This document shows, piece after piece, positions 23,441-31,799 of a stretch of 34,275 bases of DNA. The notes below the pieces were generated by a model, which saw only the letters and a program-made list of their open reading frames with translations, was not told where the DNA came from and made no database searches. The first letter of the stretch is position 1; every line of letters starts with the position of its first letter. The stretch is taken from assembly GCA_003022725.1 (NCBI GenBank), contig PXSQ01000113.1, positions 1 to 34,275 on the forward strand, read 5' to 3'. The position numbers and the translations under genes are program-made. The DNA is from Halobacteriales archaeon SW_7_65_23. Its GTDB lineage: Archaea > Halobacteriota > Halobacteria > Halobacteriales > Haloarculaceae.

Positions 23441-23605
23441 ATGGAAGTCGATAAAGCCCAATGTCCGCACTGTGAGTCGCTGATCAGCGGCGACGATGTC
23501 GATACCCTCCTGGTAGACGACGGCGGGATCGCACCGATGGGTACTGGCACGTCAAAAGGGGAGAAACTCTACGTCTGTCCCTCGTGCAAGACGATTCTCG
23601 GGTGA
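23441..23605 (+). CDS. Zinc-finger micro-protein with two CPxC motifs (54 aa)
   Basis: This 54-residue protein has C-P-H-C at residues 8-11 and C-P-S-C at 47-50. They are separated by an acidic, Gly-rich spacer (GDDVDTLLVDDGG), and the protein ends KTILG. The two cysteine pairs should bind one zinc. It fits the haloarchaeal CPxCG-type zinc-finger micro-proteins, several of which are known to affect growth, swarming or biofilm in Haloferax. The individual role is unknown. Confidence 0.75.
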   Translation: MEVDKAQCPHCESLISGDDVDTLLVDDGGIAPMGTGTSKGEKLYVCPSCKTILG

Positions 23606-23697
23606 GCGATCGTCTGTATAGCTAGATGGGCGTGTGAGACAAGCGCGAATAGCTAGCCCAGTCCTACTGGGGAGAGACATGCGTATCAGAAAGTACA

Positions 23698-23874
23698 ATG
23701 TCAACCACCGACCGGCGTTCGCAGGCGAGCAACCAGGAAATCGAGGTGATCTCCAACGAGGAGGAGAGTACTGTCACGTTCGTTTCGGGCGACCGCGAGA
23801 ACCACGTGCTCGCCCCGACGGAGTGGATCACGATCGACGCCGACGCCGTCGTTGACGTGAGAGACCACCAGTGA
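23698..23874 (+). CDS. DUF7511-like haloarchaeal micro-protein (58 aa)
   Basis: This 58-residue acidic protein has a hydrophilic head (MSTTDRRSQASNQ). A small beta-type domain follows (IEVISNEEESTVTFVSG, then ENHVLAPTEWITIDADAVVD). The T-E-W-I-T-x-D and V-V-D-V-R-D ending match the haloarchaeal DUF7511 pattern as I remember it. No catalytic residues or cysteines are seen. The function is unknown. Its stop is 12 bp from the stop of the convergent ahcY gene. Confidence 0.65.
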   Translation: MSTTDRRSQASNQEIEVISNEEESTVTFVSGDRENHVLAPTEWITIDADAVVDVRDHQ

Positions 23875-23886
23875 TGCAGACGGCAG

Positions 23887-25137
23887 TCAGAAGCTGCTGT
23901 CGGGGTGTTCCCACTCCTCGGCGTAGGCCCGCTGGCTCTCGATCATCTCCTCGGTCGAGAGCCCGAGCGTGTCGAGTTTGCGGTGTGCAACCTCGCGGTC
24001 GAGACGGTCCGGAATGTTGTACAGCCCGGGCGCGAGGTCCGTCCCGTCGACGAGCATGTCGTAGGCGGCCACGAACATCATCGCAAACGTCGTGTCCATC
24101 ACCTCGGCGGGGTGGCCCTGGCTGTACGGGCCGGTCAGGTTGACCAGGCGGCCCTCCGCCAGCAGGTTCAGCCGGCGGCCGTCCGGCATGTGGTACCGCG
24201 TAATCCCTTCTTTTGGTGTCGTCACCTCGGCGGCGAGTTCCTCGAGTGCCGGGACGACGATCTCGACGTCGAAGTGTCCGGAGTTGGCGAGCAGTACGCC
24301 GTCGGCCATCTGCTCGAAGTGCTCGATGCGGATCACGTCGCGGTTGCCGGTCGCGGTGATGAACAGGTCGCCCGCCTCCGCCGCCTCGTCCATGTCCATC
24401 ACGCGGTGGCCATCCATGTGTGCCTGCAGTGCCTTGCGAGGGTCGACCTCGGTAACGATCGTCTTCGCGCCCATCCCGCGGGCCTTGTTCGCGATGCCGC
24501 GGCCACAGTACCCGTACCCGCAGACGACGACGTCCTTGCCGGAGATGATCGTATTCGAGGTGATCGCGATGTTCGTCAGCGAGGATTCGCCGGTGCCGTG
24601 AACGTTGTCGAAGAAGTGCTTCATCGGCGTGTCGTTGACGCCGTAGACGGGGAACTCAAGGACGTCCTCGGTTTCCATCGCTTCGAGGCGCGTGATGCCG
24701 GCTGTCGTCTGCTCGCCGCCGCCGATCACGTCTGCGGCGACGTCGGGGTGGTCGGCGTGCACCTTGGCGATGAGTTCACAGCCGTCGTCGAGGATGAAGT
24801 CCGGGCCGTGCGCGAGCAGGTCGTGCTGGGCGGTGTCGAACGCCTCGTCGGTCATTCCTTCCTGGGCGAACGCGGTGATCCCGTCGCGGGCGTCCAGCGC
24901 CTCGACGACTTCCCCGTGGGTGCTCTGTGGTTCGCTCGGCGCGAACAACACCTCCGCGCCCGCCTCGTGCAGCGTCTCGATGGCGACGCCCGTCTTCGCC
25001 TCCAGGTGCGAGGCGAACGCGATCGTGTACCCCTCCAGGGGCTTGTTCTCGCCGTACTCCTCCTGGAACGATTTCAGGATTGGCGTATAGTCACGTGCCC
25101 AGGCCAGGGGATCGTCGGAATCCGTGTCCGGAGTCAT
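23887..25137 (-). CDS. ahcY: S-adenosylhomocysteine hydrolase
   Basis: This 416-residue NAD-dependent enzyme splits S-adenosylhomocysteine into adenosine and homocysteine, clearing the by-product of methylation. Seen are the substrate domain start KPLEGYTIAFASHLEAKTGV, then NVHGTGESS and the Rossmann motif VVVCGYGYCGRGIANKARGM. GHFDVEIVVP, GRLVNL and GHPAEVMDTTFAMM follow near the C-terminus. The length is of the short archaeal/bacterial type, and the tail ends SSF, not the Lys-x-x-Tyr-Tyr ending of eukaryotic forms. A TATA box at 25160-25167 gives a leaderless start at ATG 25137. Confidence 0.95.
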   Translation of the reverse strand: MTPDTDSDDPLAWARDYTPILKSFQEEYGENKPLEGYTIAFASHLEAKTGVAIETLHEAGAEVLFAPSEPQSTHGEVVEALDARDGITAFAQEGMTDEAFDTAQHDLLAHGPDFILDDGCELIAKVHADHPDVAADVIGGGEQTTAGITRLEAMETEDVLEFPVYGVNDTPMKHFFDNVHGTGESSLTNIAITSNTIISGKDVVVCGYGYCGRGIANKARGMGAKTIVTEVDPRKALQAHMDGHRVMDMDEAAEAGDLFITATGNRDVIRIEHFEQMADGVLLANSGHFDVEIVVPALEELAAEVTTPKEGITRYHMPDGRRLNLLAEGRLVNLTGPYSQGHPAEVMDTTFAMMFVAAYDMLVDGTDLAPGLYNIPDRLDREVAHRKLDTLGLSTEEMIESQRAYAEEWEHPDSSF

Positions 25138-25159
25138 AGCTACAACTCCGCGTTTGACC

Positions 25160-25167
25160 GCTTAAAC
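25160..25167 (-). promoter_or_regulatory. TATA box of ahcY
   Basis: The plus-strand sequence gcttaaac (gtttaagc on the minus strand) is centred 26-27 bp before ATG 25137. It is the same octamer as the box at 11044-11051. Confidence 0.65.
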
Positions 25168-25255
25168 GCAGCGGATCGGAACCGACGGTGCAGTGACAGC
25201 TACCGTCTCGGCCATCCCGGGACCCGGTCCGGGGTGGTCGGTTCCGGTGTCGTCA

Positions 25256-25262
25256 GGTTAAC
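25256..25262 (+). promoter_or_regulatory. TATA-like box of the epimerase gene
   Basis: The sequence ggttaac is centred 27-28 bp before ATG 25287. A short inverted repeat (acccc / ggggt, 25271-25286) lies directly before the ATG and could mask the start. Confidence 0.5.
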
Positions 25263-25286
25263 GGGGAGACACCCCAATTGCGGGGT

Positions 25287-26162
25287 ATGGATATCGTCGT
25301 CACCGGCGGCCGGGGCGCCAGCGGGCGGTGGATCGTCGACCGACTCGCCGGCGACCACGCCGTCACCTGCATCGATCAAGAGTTACCGGAACAGGGGGGC
25401 TACCCCGACGTCGAGTACCTCGCGATGGATCTGACTGACGCCGGGAGCGTCTTCGATGCGCTGACGACGCTCAACCCGGACGCAGTGGTCCACTGGGCGG
25501 CCATCCCCGTCGCCGGCACTCACGCGGGCGTCGCCCTCTACCGGAACAACACGCTGGCTGCCCACGCCGTGCTGTCCGCCGCCGGGCGCATAGGTACCAG
25601 GGTCGTCCAGGCGTCCTCGGACGGCACCTACGGGTTCTTCTTCGCCGAGGAGACGCCGCTACCGGACCACGTTCCGGTCCGCGAATCGCACCCGCTTCGG
25701 CCGGAGGACCCCTACGGACTCTCGAAAGTGGTCACTGAAGAGATCGGGAAGACCGTCGCCTGGCGGGACGGCGTCCCGGTCGCGTCGCTGCGCCCGACCT
25801 GGATCCAGGAACCGGGCGGGTACCCCTGCCGCGACGAGGCGTACGTCTCGGACCTGTCCGCGGGCGCCGGCAACTTCTGGTCGTACGTCGACGTCCGGGA
25901 CGTCGTCGACATGGTCGAGGCAGCGCTCGATGCCGACTTTGAGGGCCACGAGGCGTTCAATTGCGCGGGACCGGACAACGCCCTCGGGGAGCCGCTGGTC
26001 GAGTTACTCCGCGAGTTCTACGGCGAAGTGCCGGACAACTGTGCCGTCGACGGGGATGATTCGGTGTACAGCACTGCGAAGGCCGAGGAACTGCTCGGAT
26101 GGACGTCCGACCACTCCTGGCGCGAGGCCGCCGACGAGGCGGTTCCGGCGCCCGAGATGTGA
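25287..26162 (+). CDS. NAD-dependent epimerase/dehydratase (extended SDR)
   Basis: This 291-residue extended short-chain dehydrogenase begins MDIVVTGGRGASGRWIVDRL with the G-x-x-G-x-x-G loop. The active site is QASSDGTYGF followed by PYGLSKVVTEE (Y-x-x-x-K). The C-terminal half has RPTWIQEPGGYPCRDEAYVS and FWSYVDVRDVVDMVE. It resembles haloarchaeal UDP-glucose 4-epimerase-like enzymes or uronate dehydrogenases, and the substrate is probably a sugar or sugar nucleotide. ATG 25287 has its own TATA box. It lies upstream of the ABC importer but has a separate promoter. Confidence 0.86.
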   Translation: MDIVVTGGRGASGRWIVDRLAGDHAVTCIDQELPEQGGYPDVEYLAMDLTDAGSVFDALTTLNPDAVVHWAAIPVAGTHAGVALYRNNTLAAHAVLSAAGRIGTRVVQASSDGTYGFFFAEETPLPDHVPVRESHPLRPEDPYGLSKVVTEEIGKTVAWRDGVPVASLRPTWIQEPGGYPCRDEAYVSDLSAGAGNFWSYVDVRDVVDMVEAALDADFEGHEAFNCAGPDNALGEPLVELLREFYGEVPDNCAVDGDDSVYSTAKAEELLGWTSDHSWREAADEAVPAPEM

Positions 26163-26241
26163 ACAGGATCCAAATCGGGACTGTCAGGGTCGATCCCCAC
26201 GATCCAGCCGGCAGTTCGTATGTGTGGCCACCACATTCGGC

Positions 26242-26249
26242 ATATATAA
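26242..26249 (+). promoter_or_regulatory. TATA box of the BMP transporter operon
   Basis: The sequence atatataa is centred about 29 bp before ATG 26275 and only 20 bp before ATG 26266, so the later ATG is the likelier start. A short inverted repeat (tgtgg-cca-ccaca, 26223-26235) sits just upstream and could be an operator. Confidence 0.65.
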
Positions 26250-26274
26250 GAAGGTGTGTCTCGCAATGCAACTC

Positions 26275-27441
26275 ATGACGTGGGACAGGCGCACGTTCAT
26301 CGCAGGAACTGGGGCAGGAGTAGCCGGCATGCTTGCCGGTTGTGTCGGCGGCGACGACGGGTCGGGCAACGGCGACGACGGTGGTAACGGCAATGGGAAC
26401 GGAAACGGCAACGGCAACGGCAACGGGAACGGGAACGGAAACGGCAACGGGAACGACGACCCGATGCAGGTCGGGATGGTGTACGCGACGGGCGGTCTCG
26501 GTGACCAGTCGTTCAACGACATGGCTCACGAGGGGATCCAGCAGGCCCAGGAGGACCTGGGGCTGGAGTTCCGGAACGCCGAACCCGACGCGCCGGCCGA
26601 CGTGGGCGAACTCCAGCGGAACTTCGCGCGGTCGTCGGACCCGGACTTCGCCCTGATCTGCTGTATCGGCTTCGTCCAGGAGACGGACTTAGTCGAGAAC
26701 GCGACGGATTTCCCGGATCAGAACTGGATGATCGTCGACGCGGTCGCCTCGGACGACGACGGCCCCCTCGACAACGTGGCGAGCTACGTCTACCGCGAAC
26801 ACGAGGGATCGTTCCAGGTGGGCGTTCTCGCCGGCATGCTCACGGGCATGGATTACAGCCACGGCGGCGGATCGACGAACACGGACGAGCAGATGGTCGG
26901 GTTCGTCGGCGGCCAGGAGATCCCGCTCATCGAGCGGTTCGAGGCAGGGTACAGGGCCGGCGTCCAGCACGTCGACGCCGAGATCGGGTTCACGTCCGCG
27001 TACGCGGGCGACTGGAACGACCCGGCGACCGGCCAGGAGATCGCCACCGGGATGTACGACGACGGCGCCGACATCGTCTACCACGCGGCGGGCGGGACTG
27101 GCGCCGGCGTGTTCGAGGCAGCCCAGTCGGAAGGTCGGTACGCGATCGGCGTCGACAGCGACCAGTCGCGGTCCGCCGCGGAGTTCTCCGACGTGATCGT
27201 CGCGTCGATGACCAAGCGGGTCGACACGGCCATCTACGAGTCTGCGAACAACGCCGCCAACGACTCCTTCCAGGGCGGACAGATCAACGATCTCGGGCTG
27301 GCCGAGGACGGCATCGGCACCGTCATCGGGCAGGACTTCGAAGGCGAACTGCCCGCGGAGATCACGGCCGAACTTGAGACGACCAAACAGTCGATCATCG
27401 ACGGTGACATCAGCGTTCCCGACAACCTCGACGACCTGTAG
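26275..27441 (+). CDS. BMP-family substrate-binding lipoprotein of an ABC importer
   Basis: This 388-residue Tat-exported lipoprotein has a twin-arginine motif DRRTFIAG at residues 4-11 and a lipobox L-A-G-C near 23. A Gly/Asn linker (about residues 37-60) follows, then a BMP/PnrA-type periplasmic binding domain from VGMVYATGGLGDQSFNDMAH. Other signals are FVGGQEIPLIERFEAGYRAG, YAGDWNDPATGQEIA and YAIGVDSDQS. PnrA/BmpA proteins bind purine nucleosides, so nucleoside import is likely but not proven. The start is set by the TATA box (ATG 26266 is the alternative). It heads a four-gene operon; the ATPase gene starts 6 bp after its stop. Confidence 0.9.
   Translation: MTWDRRTFIAGTGAGVAGMLAGCVGGDDGSGNGDDGGNGNGNGNGNGNGNGNGNGNGNGNDDPMQVGMVYATGGLGDQSFNDMAHEGIQQAQEDLGLEFRNAEPDAPADVGELQRNFARSSDPDFALICCIGFVQETDLVENATDFPDQNWMIVDAVASDDDGPLDNVASYVYREHEGSFQVGVLAGMLTGMDYSHGGGSTNTDEQMVGFVGGQEIPLIERFEAGYRAGVQHVDAEIGFTSAYAGDWNDPATGQEIATGMYDDGADIVYHAAGGTGAGVFEAAQSEGRYAIGVDSDQSRSAAEFSDVIVASMTKRVDTAIYESANNAANDSFQGGQINDLGLAEDGIGTVIGQDFEGELPAEITAELETTKQSIIDGDISVPDNLDDL
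26383..26454 (+). repeat. Hexanucleotide repeat (GGNAAC)x12 coding a Gly-Asn linker
   Basis: Twelve in-frame hexamers (ggtaac, ggcaat, gggaac, ggaaac, ggcaac and so on) encode alternating Gly-Asn between the lipid anchor and the binding domain. The third base varies between units, so replication slippage has not kept them identical. The linker should let the binding protein stand off the membrane. Confidence 0.9.
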
Positions 27442-27447
27442 TCACCA

Positions 27448-29028
27448 ATGAGCGACCAGAGGGGTGTTCGGGCCGGCAATGAGGGCCGGGAGTCGAAGTA
27501 CGCCGTCAAGATGGACGGCATCACGAAGCGGTTTCCCGGCGTCGTCGCCAACGACGACGTGGATTTCGCGGTCGAGCGCGGGACCGTCCACGCGCTTGTC
27601 GGCGAGAACGGCGCCGGCAAGACGACGCTGATGAACATCCTCTATGGCCTGTACGAACCCACCGAGGGGACCGTCCACGTCGACGGCGTCCCCCGCGAGT
27701 TCGACTCGCCACGCGACGCGATGGACGCCGGGATCGGGATGATCCACCAGCACTTCATGCTGATCGAGCCGATGACCGTCGCGGAGAACGTCGTCCTCGG
27801 CGCTGAGCCGACCAAACTGTTCGGCCTGCTCACGGACGAGGACGCCGCCGTCGAGGTGACGCGCGACCTCGCCGAGAAATACGGGTTCGACATCGACCCG
27901 ACCGACCGGATCCGCGAGACGAGCGTCGGCGAGCAACAGCGCGTGGAGATACTCAAAGCCCTTTACAGGGGAGCCGAGACGCTCATCCTGGACGAGCCGA
28001 CGGCGGTGCTCACGCCACAGGAGGTCGAGGGGCTGTACGGGATGTTCGACGAACTGCTCGGCGAGGGCAAGACGATCATCTTCATTACGCACAAACTCGG
28101 CGAGGCGCTGCGGGCGGCCGACCGGATCAGCGTGCTCCGCGACGGGGAACTCATCGCGACGGTGCGGGCCGACGAGACGACCCGCGAGGACCTCGCGAGC
28201 ATGATGGTCGGGCGGGACGTCCTGTTCGACGTCTCCAGCGAGGCAGTCGAACGCGGCGGGGCGACCCTGGCAGTCGAGGACCTCGTCGTCGACGACGACC
28301 GGGGGATCAGGGCGGTCGACGGCGTCTCCTTCTCGATCGAGGACGGCGAGGTGTTCGGCGTCGCGGGCGTCGACGGCAACGGGCAGGCCGAACTGGTGGA
28401 GGCGCTCACCGGGCTCCGGTCCGCGACCTCCGGCACGATTACCTTCGACGGCGAAGACGTGACCGATCACTCCCGGCGCCAGCGGATCGCCGACGGCATG
28501 TCCTACGTCGCCGAGGACCGCCAGCACCGGAGCCTCGTGATGGAGTACGACCTCCTCCGGAACGGGTTGCTCGGCTGTCAGCGGCTGCCGGCGTTCTCGA
28601 ACGGGCCGCTGGTCGACTGGGAAGCGACCGGCCAGTACGTCGACGACGTGCTGGAGCAGTACGACGTCCGGCCGCCCGACAGGAGCGCCCTGGCCCGGTC
28701 GCTGTCCGGCGGCAACCAGCAGAAGCTCGTCGTCGGCCGGGAGTTCGAGCGCGACCCCTCGCTCGTGGTCGCAGCGCAGCCCACGCGGGGCGTCGACATC
28801 GGGAGCATCGAGTTCATTCACAACCGGCTGCTGGACCTCCGGGCCGAGGGGACGGCGATCCTGCTCGTCTCCTCGAAACTGGAGGAGGTACAGCGCCTTT
28901 CGGACCGGATGGCCGTGATGTACGACGGCCGGTTCATGGATGTCGTCGACCCCGACGAGGTGACCGAGGAGGAGGTCGGCCTGCTGATGGCCGGCCAACA
29001 CCCCGACGGGGGTGCCGGGGACCGATGA
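27448..29028 (+). CDS. ABC transporter ATPase, two ABC domains (NupO/YufO-like)
   Basis: This 526-residue tandem ATPase energises the importer. The first domain has Walker A GENGAGKTTLM, the signature region TSVGEQQRVEIL and Walker B LILDEPTAVL. The second domain has the degenerate Walker A GVAGVDGNGQAE, an intact signature LSGGNQQKLVV and Walker B-like LVVAAQPTRGVD. The degenerate second P-loop is typical of the ribose/nucleoside (RbsA/YufO) class. The start at ATG 27448 follows the lipoprotein stop by 6 bp. Its stop overlaps the next start by 4 bp (ATGA). Confidence 0.93.
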   Translation: MSDQRGVRAGNEGRESKYAVKMDGITKRFPGVVANDDVDFAVERGTVHALVGENGAGKTTLMNILYGLYEPTEGTVHVDGVPREFDSPRDAMDAGIGMIHQHFMLIEPMTVAENVVLGAEPTKLFGLLTDEDAAVEVTRDLAEKYGFDIDPTDRIRETSVGEQQRVEILKALYRGAETLILDEPTAVLTPQEVEGLYGMFDELLGEGKTIIFITHKLGEALRAADRISVLRDGELIATVRADETTREDLASMMVGRDVLFDVSSEAVERGGATLAVEDLVVDDDRGIRAVDGVSFSIEDGEVFGVAGVDGNGQAELVEALTGLRSATSGTITFDGEDVTDHSRRQRIADGMSYVAEDRQHRSLVMEYDLLRNGLLGCQRLPAFSNGPLVDWEATGQYVDDVLEQYDVRPPDRSALARSLSGGNQQKLVVGREFERDPSLVVAAQPTRGVDIGSIEFIHNRLLDLRAEGTAILLVSSKLEEVQRLSDRMAVMYDGRFMDVVDPDEVTEEEVGLLMAGQHPDGGAGDR

Positions 29029-30194
29029 GCGGACGGGACCCGGGCGGGCTGCTGGACCGCCTCGTTGACGCGACGGTCCTCGAGCGGATCGTGATCAGCA
29101 TTGCCTCGCTGGTGTTCGCGATCGTCGTCGGCGGCGTCATCGTCACCGTCTCCGGGACGGTCGCCACGTGTCGGGAGCCGGCGTTCGTCCTCGCCAGCCG
29201 GGAGTTCTGCTACGACCCGATCGAACTGTACCGGACGCTGTTCGACGGCGCGTTCGGCTCGCTGATCAATCTCGGCCTGACGCTGCAGGAGACGAGCATC
29301 CTGCTGTTCACGGGGCTGTCCGTCGCCGTGGCGTTCCGCGCGGGACTGTTCAACATCGGAACCCAGGGCCAGATGGTGCTGGGCGCCCTCGGAAGCGCGC
29401 TGACCATCGGCTGGGTCGCGCCGTCGCTCCCCGAGAACATCGCCGGGACGCTCGTGATCGTCCCGCTCGCCGTGCTCGTCGCGACTGTCGTCGGCGGGCT
29501 GTACGGCGCACTGCCCGGCGTGATGAAGGCCTACGCTGACGCACACGAGGTCATCACGACGATCATGCTCAACTTCGTCGCGATGGGGGTCGCGTTCTAC
29601 CTCGTCCGCAACCACGTCGGGGACATGACGACCGACTCCGTGCAGACGACGCCGATCCCGGAGTTCGCCCGCCTCCCGCCGACGATCGACGGCACGCGGT
29701 TTTCGGTGCTGGTGCTTTTGTTCGGGCTGCTCGCGGCGGTCCTGATCTACCTGCTGTACGAGCGGACGGTCGTCGGGTACGACCTCCGGACCAGCGGGCT
29801 CGCACCGGAGGCCGCCGACTACGGTGGCGTCGACGCCAAGCGCAACATCGTCGGGAGCATGTCGCTGTCAGGGGCGCTCGGCGGTATCGCTGGCGCGATG
29901 TACGTGCTGATGGTCCACTACCGGTGGGAGACGGACATGCCGGCGCTCGGGTTCGACGGGATCGCCGTCTCCATCCTGGCGGGGAACAACCCGCTGGGCG
30001 TGATCCCGGCGGCGCTTTTGTTCGGCGCGCTGAAGGGCGGGAGCCTGCAGATCGACTTCGCGCTGGGCATACCGCCCGAACTCGTGGAGGTGCTGCGGGG
30101 GTTCATCATCCTGTTCGTCGCGATGCCGGAGTTTTTCCGCATGATCGGGAGCTACGCTGGCTACGGCACCGAGGGCGGTGAAACCGATGGCTGA
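29025..30194 (+). CDS. ABC transporter permease (NupP/YufP-like)
   Basis: This 389-residue permease of the BPD_transp_2 (branched-chain/ribose/nucleoside) class has about ten membrane helices. Family signals are NLGLTLQETSILLFTGLSVA, FRAGLFNIGTQGQM, KAYADAHEVITTIMLNFVA and GFDGIAVSILAGNNPLG. It has a long N-terminal helix and a small first extracellular loop with two Cys (TCREPAFVLASREFCYD), which could form a disulfide. It overlaps the ATPase by 4 bp upstream and the second permease by 8 bp downstream. Confidence 0.92.
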   Translation: MSGRDPGGLLDRLVDATVLERIVISIASLVFAIVVGGVIVTVSGTVATCREPAFVLASREFCYDPIELYRTLFDGAFGSLINLGLTLQETSILLFTGLSVAVAFRAGLFNIGTQGQMVLGALGSALTIGWVAPSLPENIAGTLVIVPLAVLVATVVGGLYGALPGVMKAYADAHEVITTIMLNFVAMGVAFYLVRNHVGDMTTDSVQTTPIPEFARLPPTIDGTRFSVLVLLFGLLAAVLIYLLYERTVVGYDLRTSGLAPEAADYGGVDAKRNIVGSMSLSGALGGIAGAMYVLMVHYRWETDMPALGFDGIAVSILAGNNPLGVIPAALLFGALKGGSLQIDFALGIPPELVEVLRGFIILFVAMPEFFRMIGSYAGYGTEGGETDG

Positions 30195-31242
30195 TCAGCG
30201 GACCGTTCGCCGCACCGCCGGGATCGTCGCCGGACTGCTCATCGCGCTGGTGTTTCTCCTCGTCATCGTTCCGGGCGCCCTCGCCATCGGGCTGAAGCTA
30301 CTCGGAATCATCGACGCGTCGTACGCCCGGTCGGCGCTCCGGCTGACGGTCCCGATCGCCTTCGCGGGGATGGGCGGGATCTTCGCGGAGAAGTCCGGCG
30401 TCATCAACATCGGGCTCGAGGGGCTGTTGATCATCTCAGCGTTCTCGGCGATCGCAGTCATGTGGTTCATCGGCGGCGGCGGGGCCGGCGCCAGGATTGT
30501 CGCCCTGTTCGGCGGCGTGCTCGCCAGCCTGGTGGTGACGCTTTTGTTTGCGATCATCTGCATCGAGTTCAAGGCCGACCAGATCGTCGCCGGCCTCGCC
30601 GTGTGGCTGATCGCGCTCGGCTTCGCCCCGTTCGGGAGCATCGTCATCTGGGAGACGGTAAACAGCGACAGCGTCGGCTCGTTCGACCCGCTTGCGGTGC
30701 CGCTGCTGTCGGAGGTGCCGTACGTCGGCGAGGTGCTGTTCACCGCGACGCCGCCGGTGTACCTGATGCTGGCCGCCGTGCCGTTCTCCTGGTACCTGCT
30801 CAACCGGACCGCGTTCGGGAAACACCTGCAGGCCAGCGGCGAGGACCCCAAAACGCTGGACACCGCGGGCGTCAGCGTCCGGAAGGTGCGGTACATGGGC
30901 GTGCTCCTCTCCGGCCTGTACTGCGGCATCGGCGGGGCCGGGCTGGCGCTGAACGCCGGCCAGTTCGTCGGCGGCGGCGAAACGATCACGAGCGGCCGCG
31001 GCTGGATCGGGCTCACGACGTACCTGATCGCGAACTACAACCCCGTCGGCGCGTTCCTGGCGTCGTTCGGCTTCGCCGGCCTCGACGCGCTCCAGCTCCA
31101 GATCCAGCGCGTGCCCGGCGTCGAACTGTCGTCGACCCTTATCGAGATCATCCCGTACGCGGCTGTGCTCGTGGTCCTTGCCTTCGTGGGCAAAACCAGG
31201 ATGCCGGAGTCCGCCGGGGAACACTACGAGTCCGAGGACTGA
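30187..31242 (+). CDS. ABC transporter permease (NupQ/YufQ-like)
   Basis: This 351-residue second permease forms the other half of the channel. Family stretches are APIR-type start helices (GIVAGLLIALVFLLVIVPGA), IAFAGMGGIFAEKSGVINIG, EGLLIISAFSAIA and FKADQIVAGLAVWLIALGF. GRGWIGLTTYLIANYNPVGA follows, and the protein ends GKTRMPESAGEHYESED. I chose ATG 30187, which overlaps the previous gene by 8 bp; a GTG at 30178 is the alternative. Its last 19 bp overlap the end of the convergent mobB gene. Confidence 0.92.
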   Translation: MADQRTVRRTAGIVAGLLIALVFLLVIVPGALAIGLKLLGIIDASYARSALRLTVPIAFAGMGGIFAEKSGVINIGLEGLLIISAFSAIAVMWFIGGGGAGARIVALFGGVLASLVVTLLFAIICIEFKADQIVAGLAVWLIALGFAPFGSIVIWETVNSDSVGSFDPLAVPLLSEVPYVGEVLFTATPPVYLMLAAVPFSWYLLNRTAFGKHLQASGEDPKTLDTAGVSVRKVRYMGVLLSGLYCGIGGAGLALNAGQFVGGGETITSGRGWIGLTTYLIANYNPVGAFLASFGFAGLDALQLQIQRVPGVELSSTLIEIIPYAAVLVVLAFVGKTRMPESAGEHYESED

Positions 31243-31682
31243 GCGATCCGGCTCCGTTCGTATGAAGCAGTCGCTTCCAGCCGGTCGATGACCGCGTCGA
31301 CGTCCACCGCATCCGCCGTCGAGGCGGCGATGAGTGGGTCGGTCACGTCGGCGTCGCCGAGCGCGACCGTCGGGAGGGCGGCGTCGCCGTACCCCTCAAT
31401 GATGGCGTAGTCGCAGGTCCGCCCGAGGTCGTCGAGTGCGTCCGCGAGCGTCCGGTCGTCGCCGGTCGCGAACCAGGTTCCGGACGTGGTGATCCCCTCG
31501 GTGCGGGCCGCACCGGCTGCCCGGTGGCGGGCAGTGTCTTTCCCCTCGGTGTCGATGTCCGGCTCGCAGTCGATGTGTTTGATCGTCCCCACGCGCCCAC
31601 GCTCGCTGAGCCGGTCGACGACCCGCTCGACGAGCGTGGTCTTGCCCGTATCTGAGGGCCCGACGACCCGGAGCACTTTCAT
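31224..31682 (-). CDS. mobB: Molybdopterin-guanine dinucleotide biosynthesis protein MobB
   Basis: This 152-residue P-loop GTPase-like adaptor acts in the final step of molybdenum cofactor synthesis. Its P-loop is VVGPSDTGKTTLVERV (about residues 6-21), followed by GTIKHIDCEPDIDTEGKDT, ARTEGITTSG and the Walker-B-type CDYAIIEGYGD. Length is normal. It is divergent from moeA across 117 bp. Its 3' end overlaps the last permease gene by 19 bp on the other strand. Confidence 0.92.
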   Translation of the reverse strand: MKVLRVVGPSDTGKTTLVERVVDRLSERGRVGTIKHIDCEPDIDTEGKDTARHRAAGAARTEGITTSGTWFATGDDRTLADALDDLGRTCDYAIIEGYGDAALPTVALGDADVTDPLIAASTADAVDVDAVIDRLEATASYERSRIAQSSDS

Positions 31683-31791
31683 GCGGAGCAGTTACAAACG
31701 CGGGCAGTTGAGGCTGTCGGCGAGGAGTGTGAGACTGTCAGCGGTACGTTTGCGGCAGTCGACGGTGGGTACTTGTAGCGCGGCGTCCGAT

Positions 31792-31798
31792 AGGAGGA
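31792..31798 (+). promoter_or_regulatory. Shine-Dalgarno-like aggagga directly before moeA
   Basis: The sequence aggagga ends 1 bp before ATG 31800, closer than the usual 5-8 bp. A weak TATA (gtacttgtag, 31769-31778) sits about 26 bp upstream, which would place the transcript start at the ATG and make this motif irrelevant. The start itself is not in doubt. Confidence 0.35.
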
Positions 31799-31799
31799 C

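Noticed and set aside
25930-26274. N-terminal extension of the BMP lipoprotein frame back to 25930
   Set aside because: It would overlap the epimerase gene and bury the Tat signal and lipobox. The TATA box and signal peptide place the start at 26275 or 26266.
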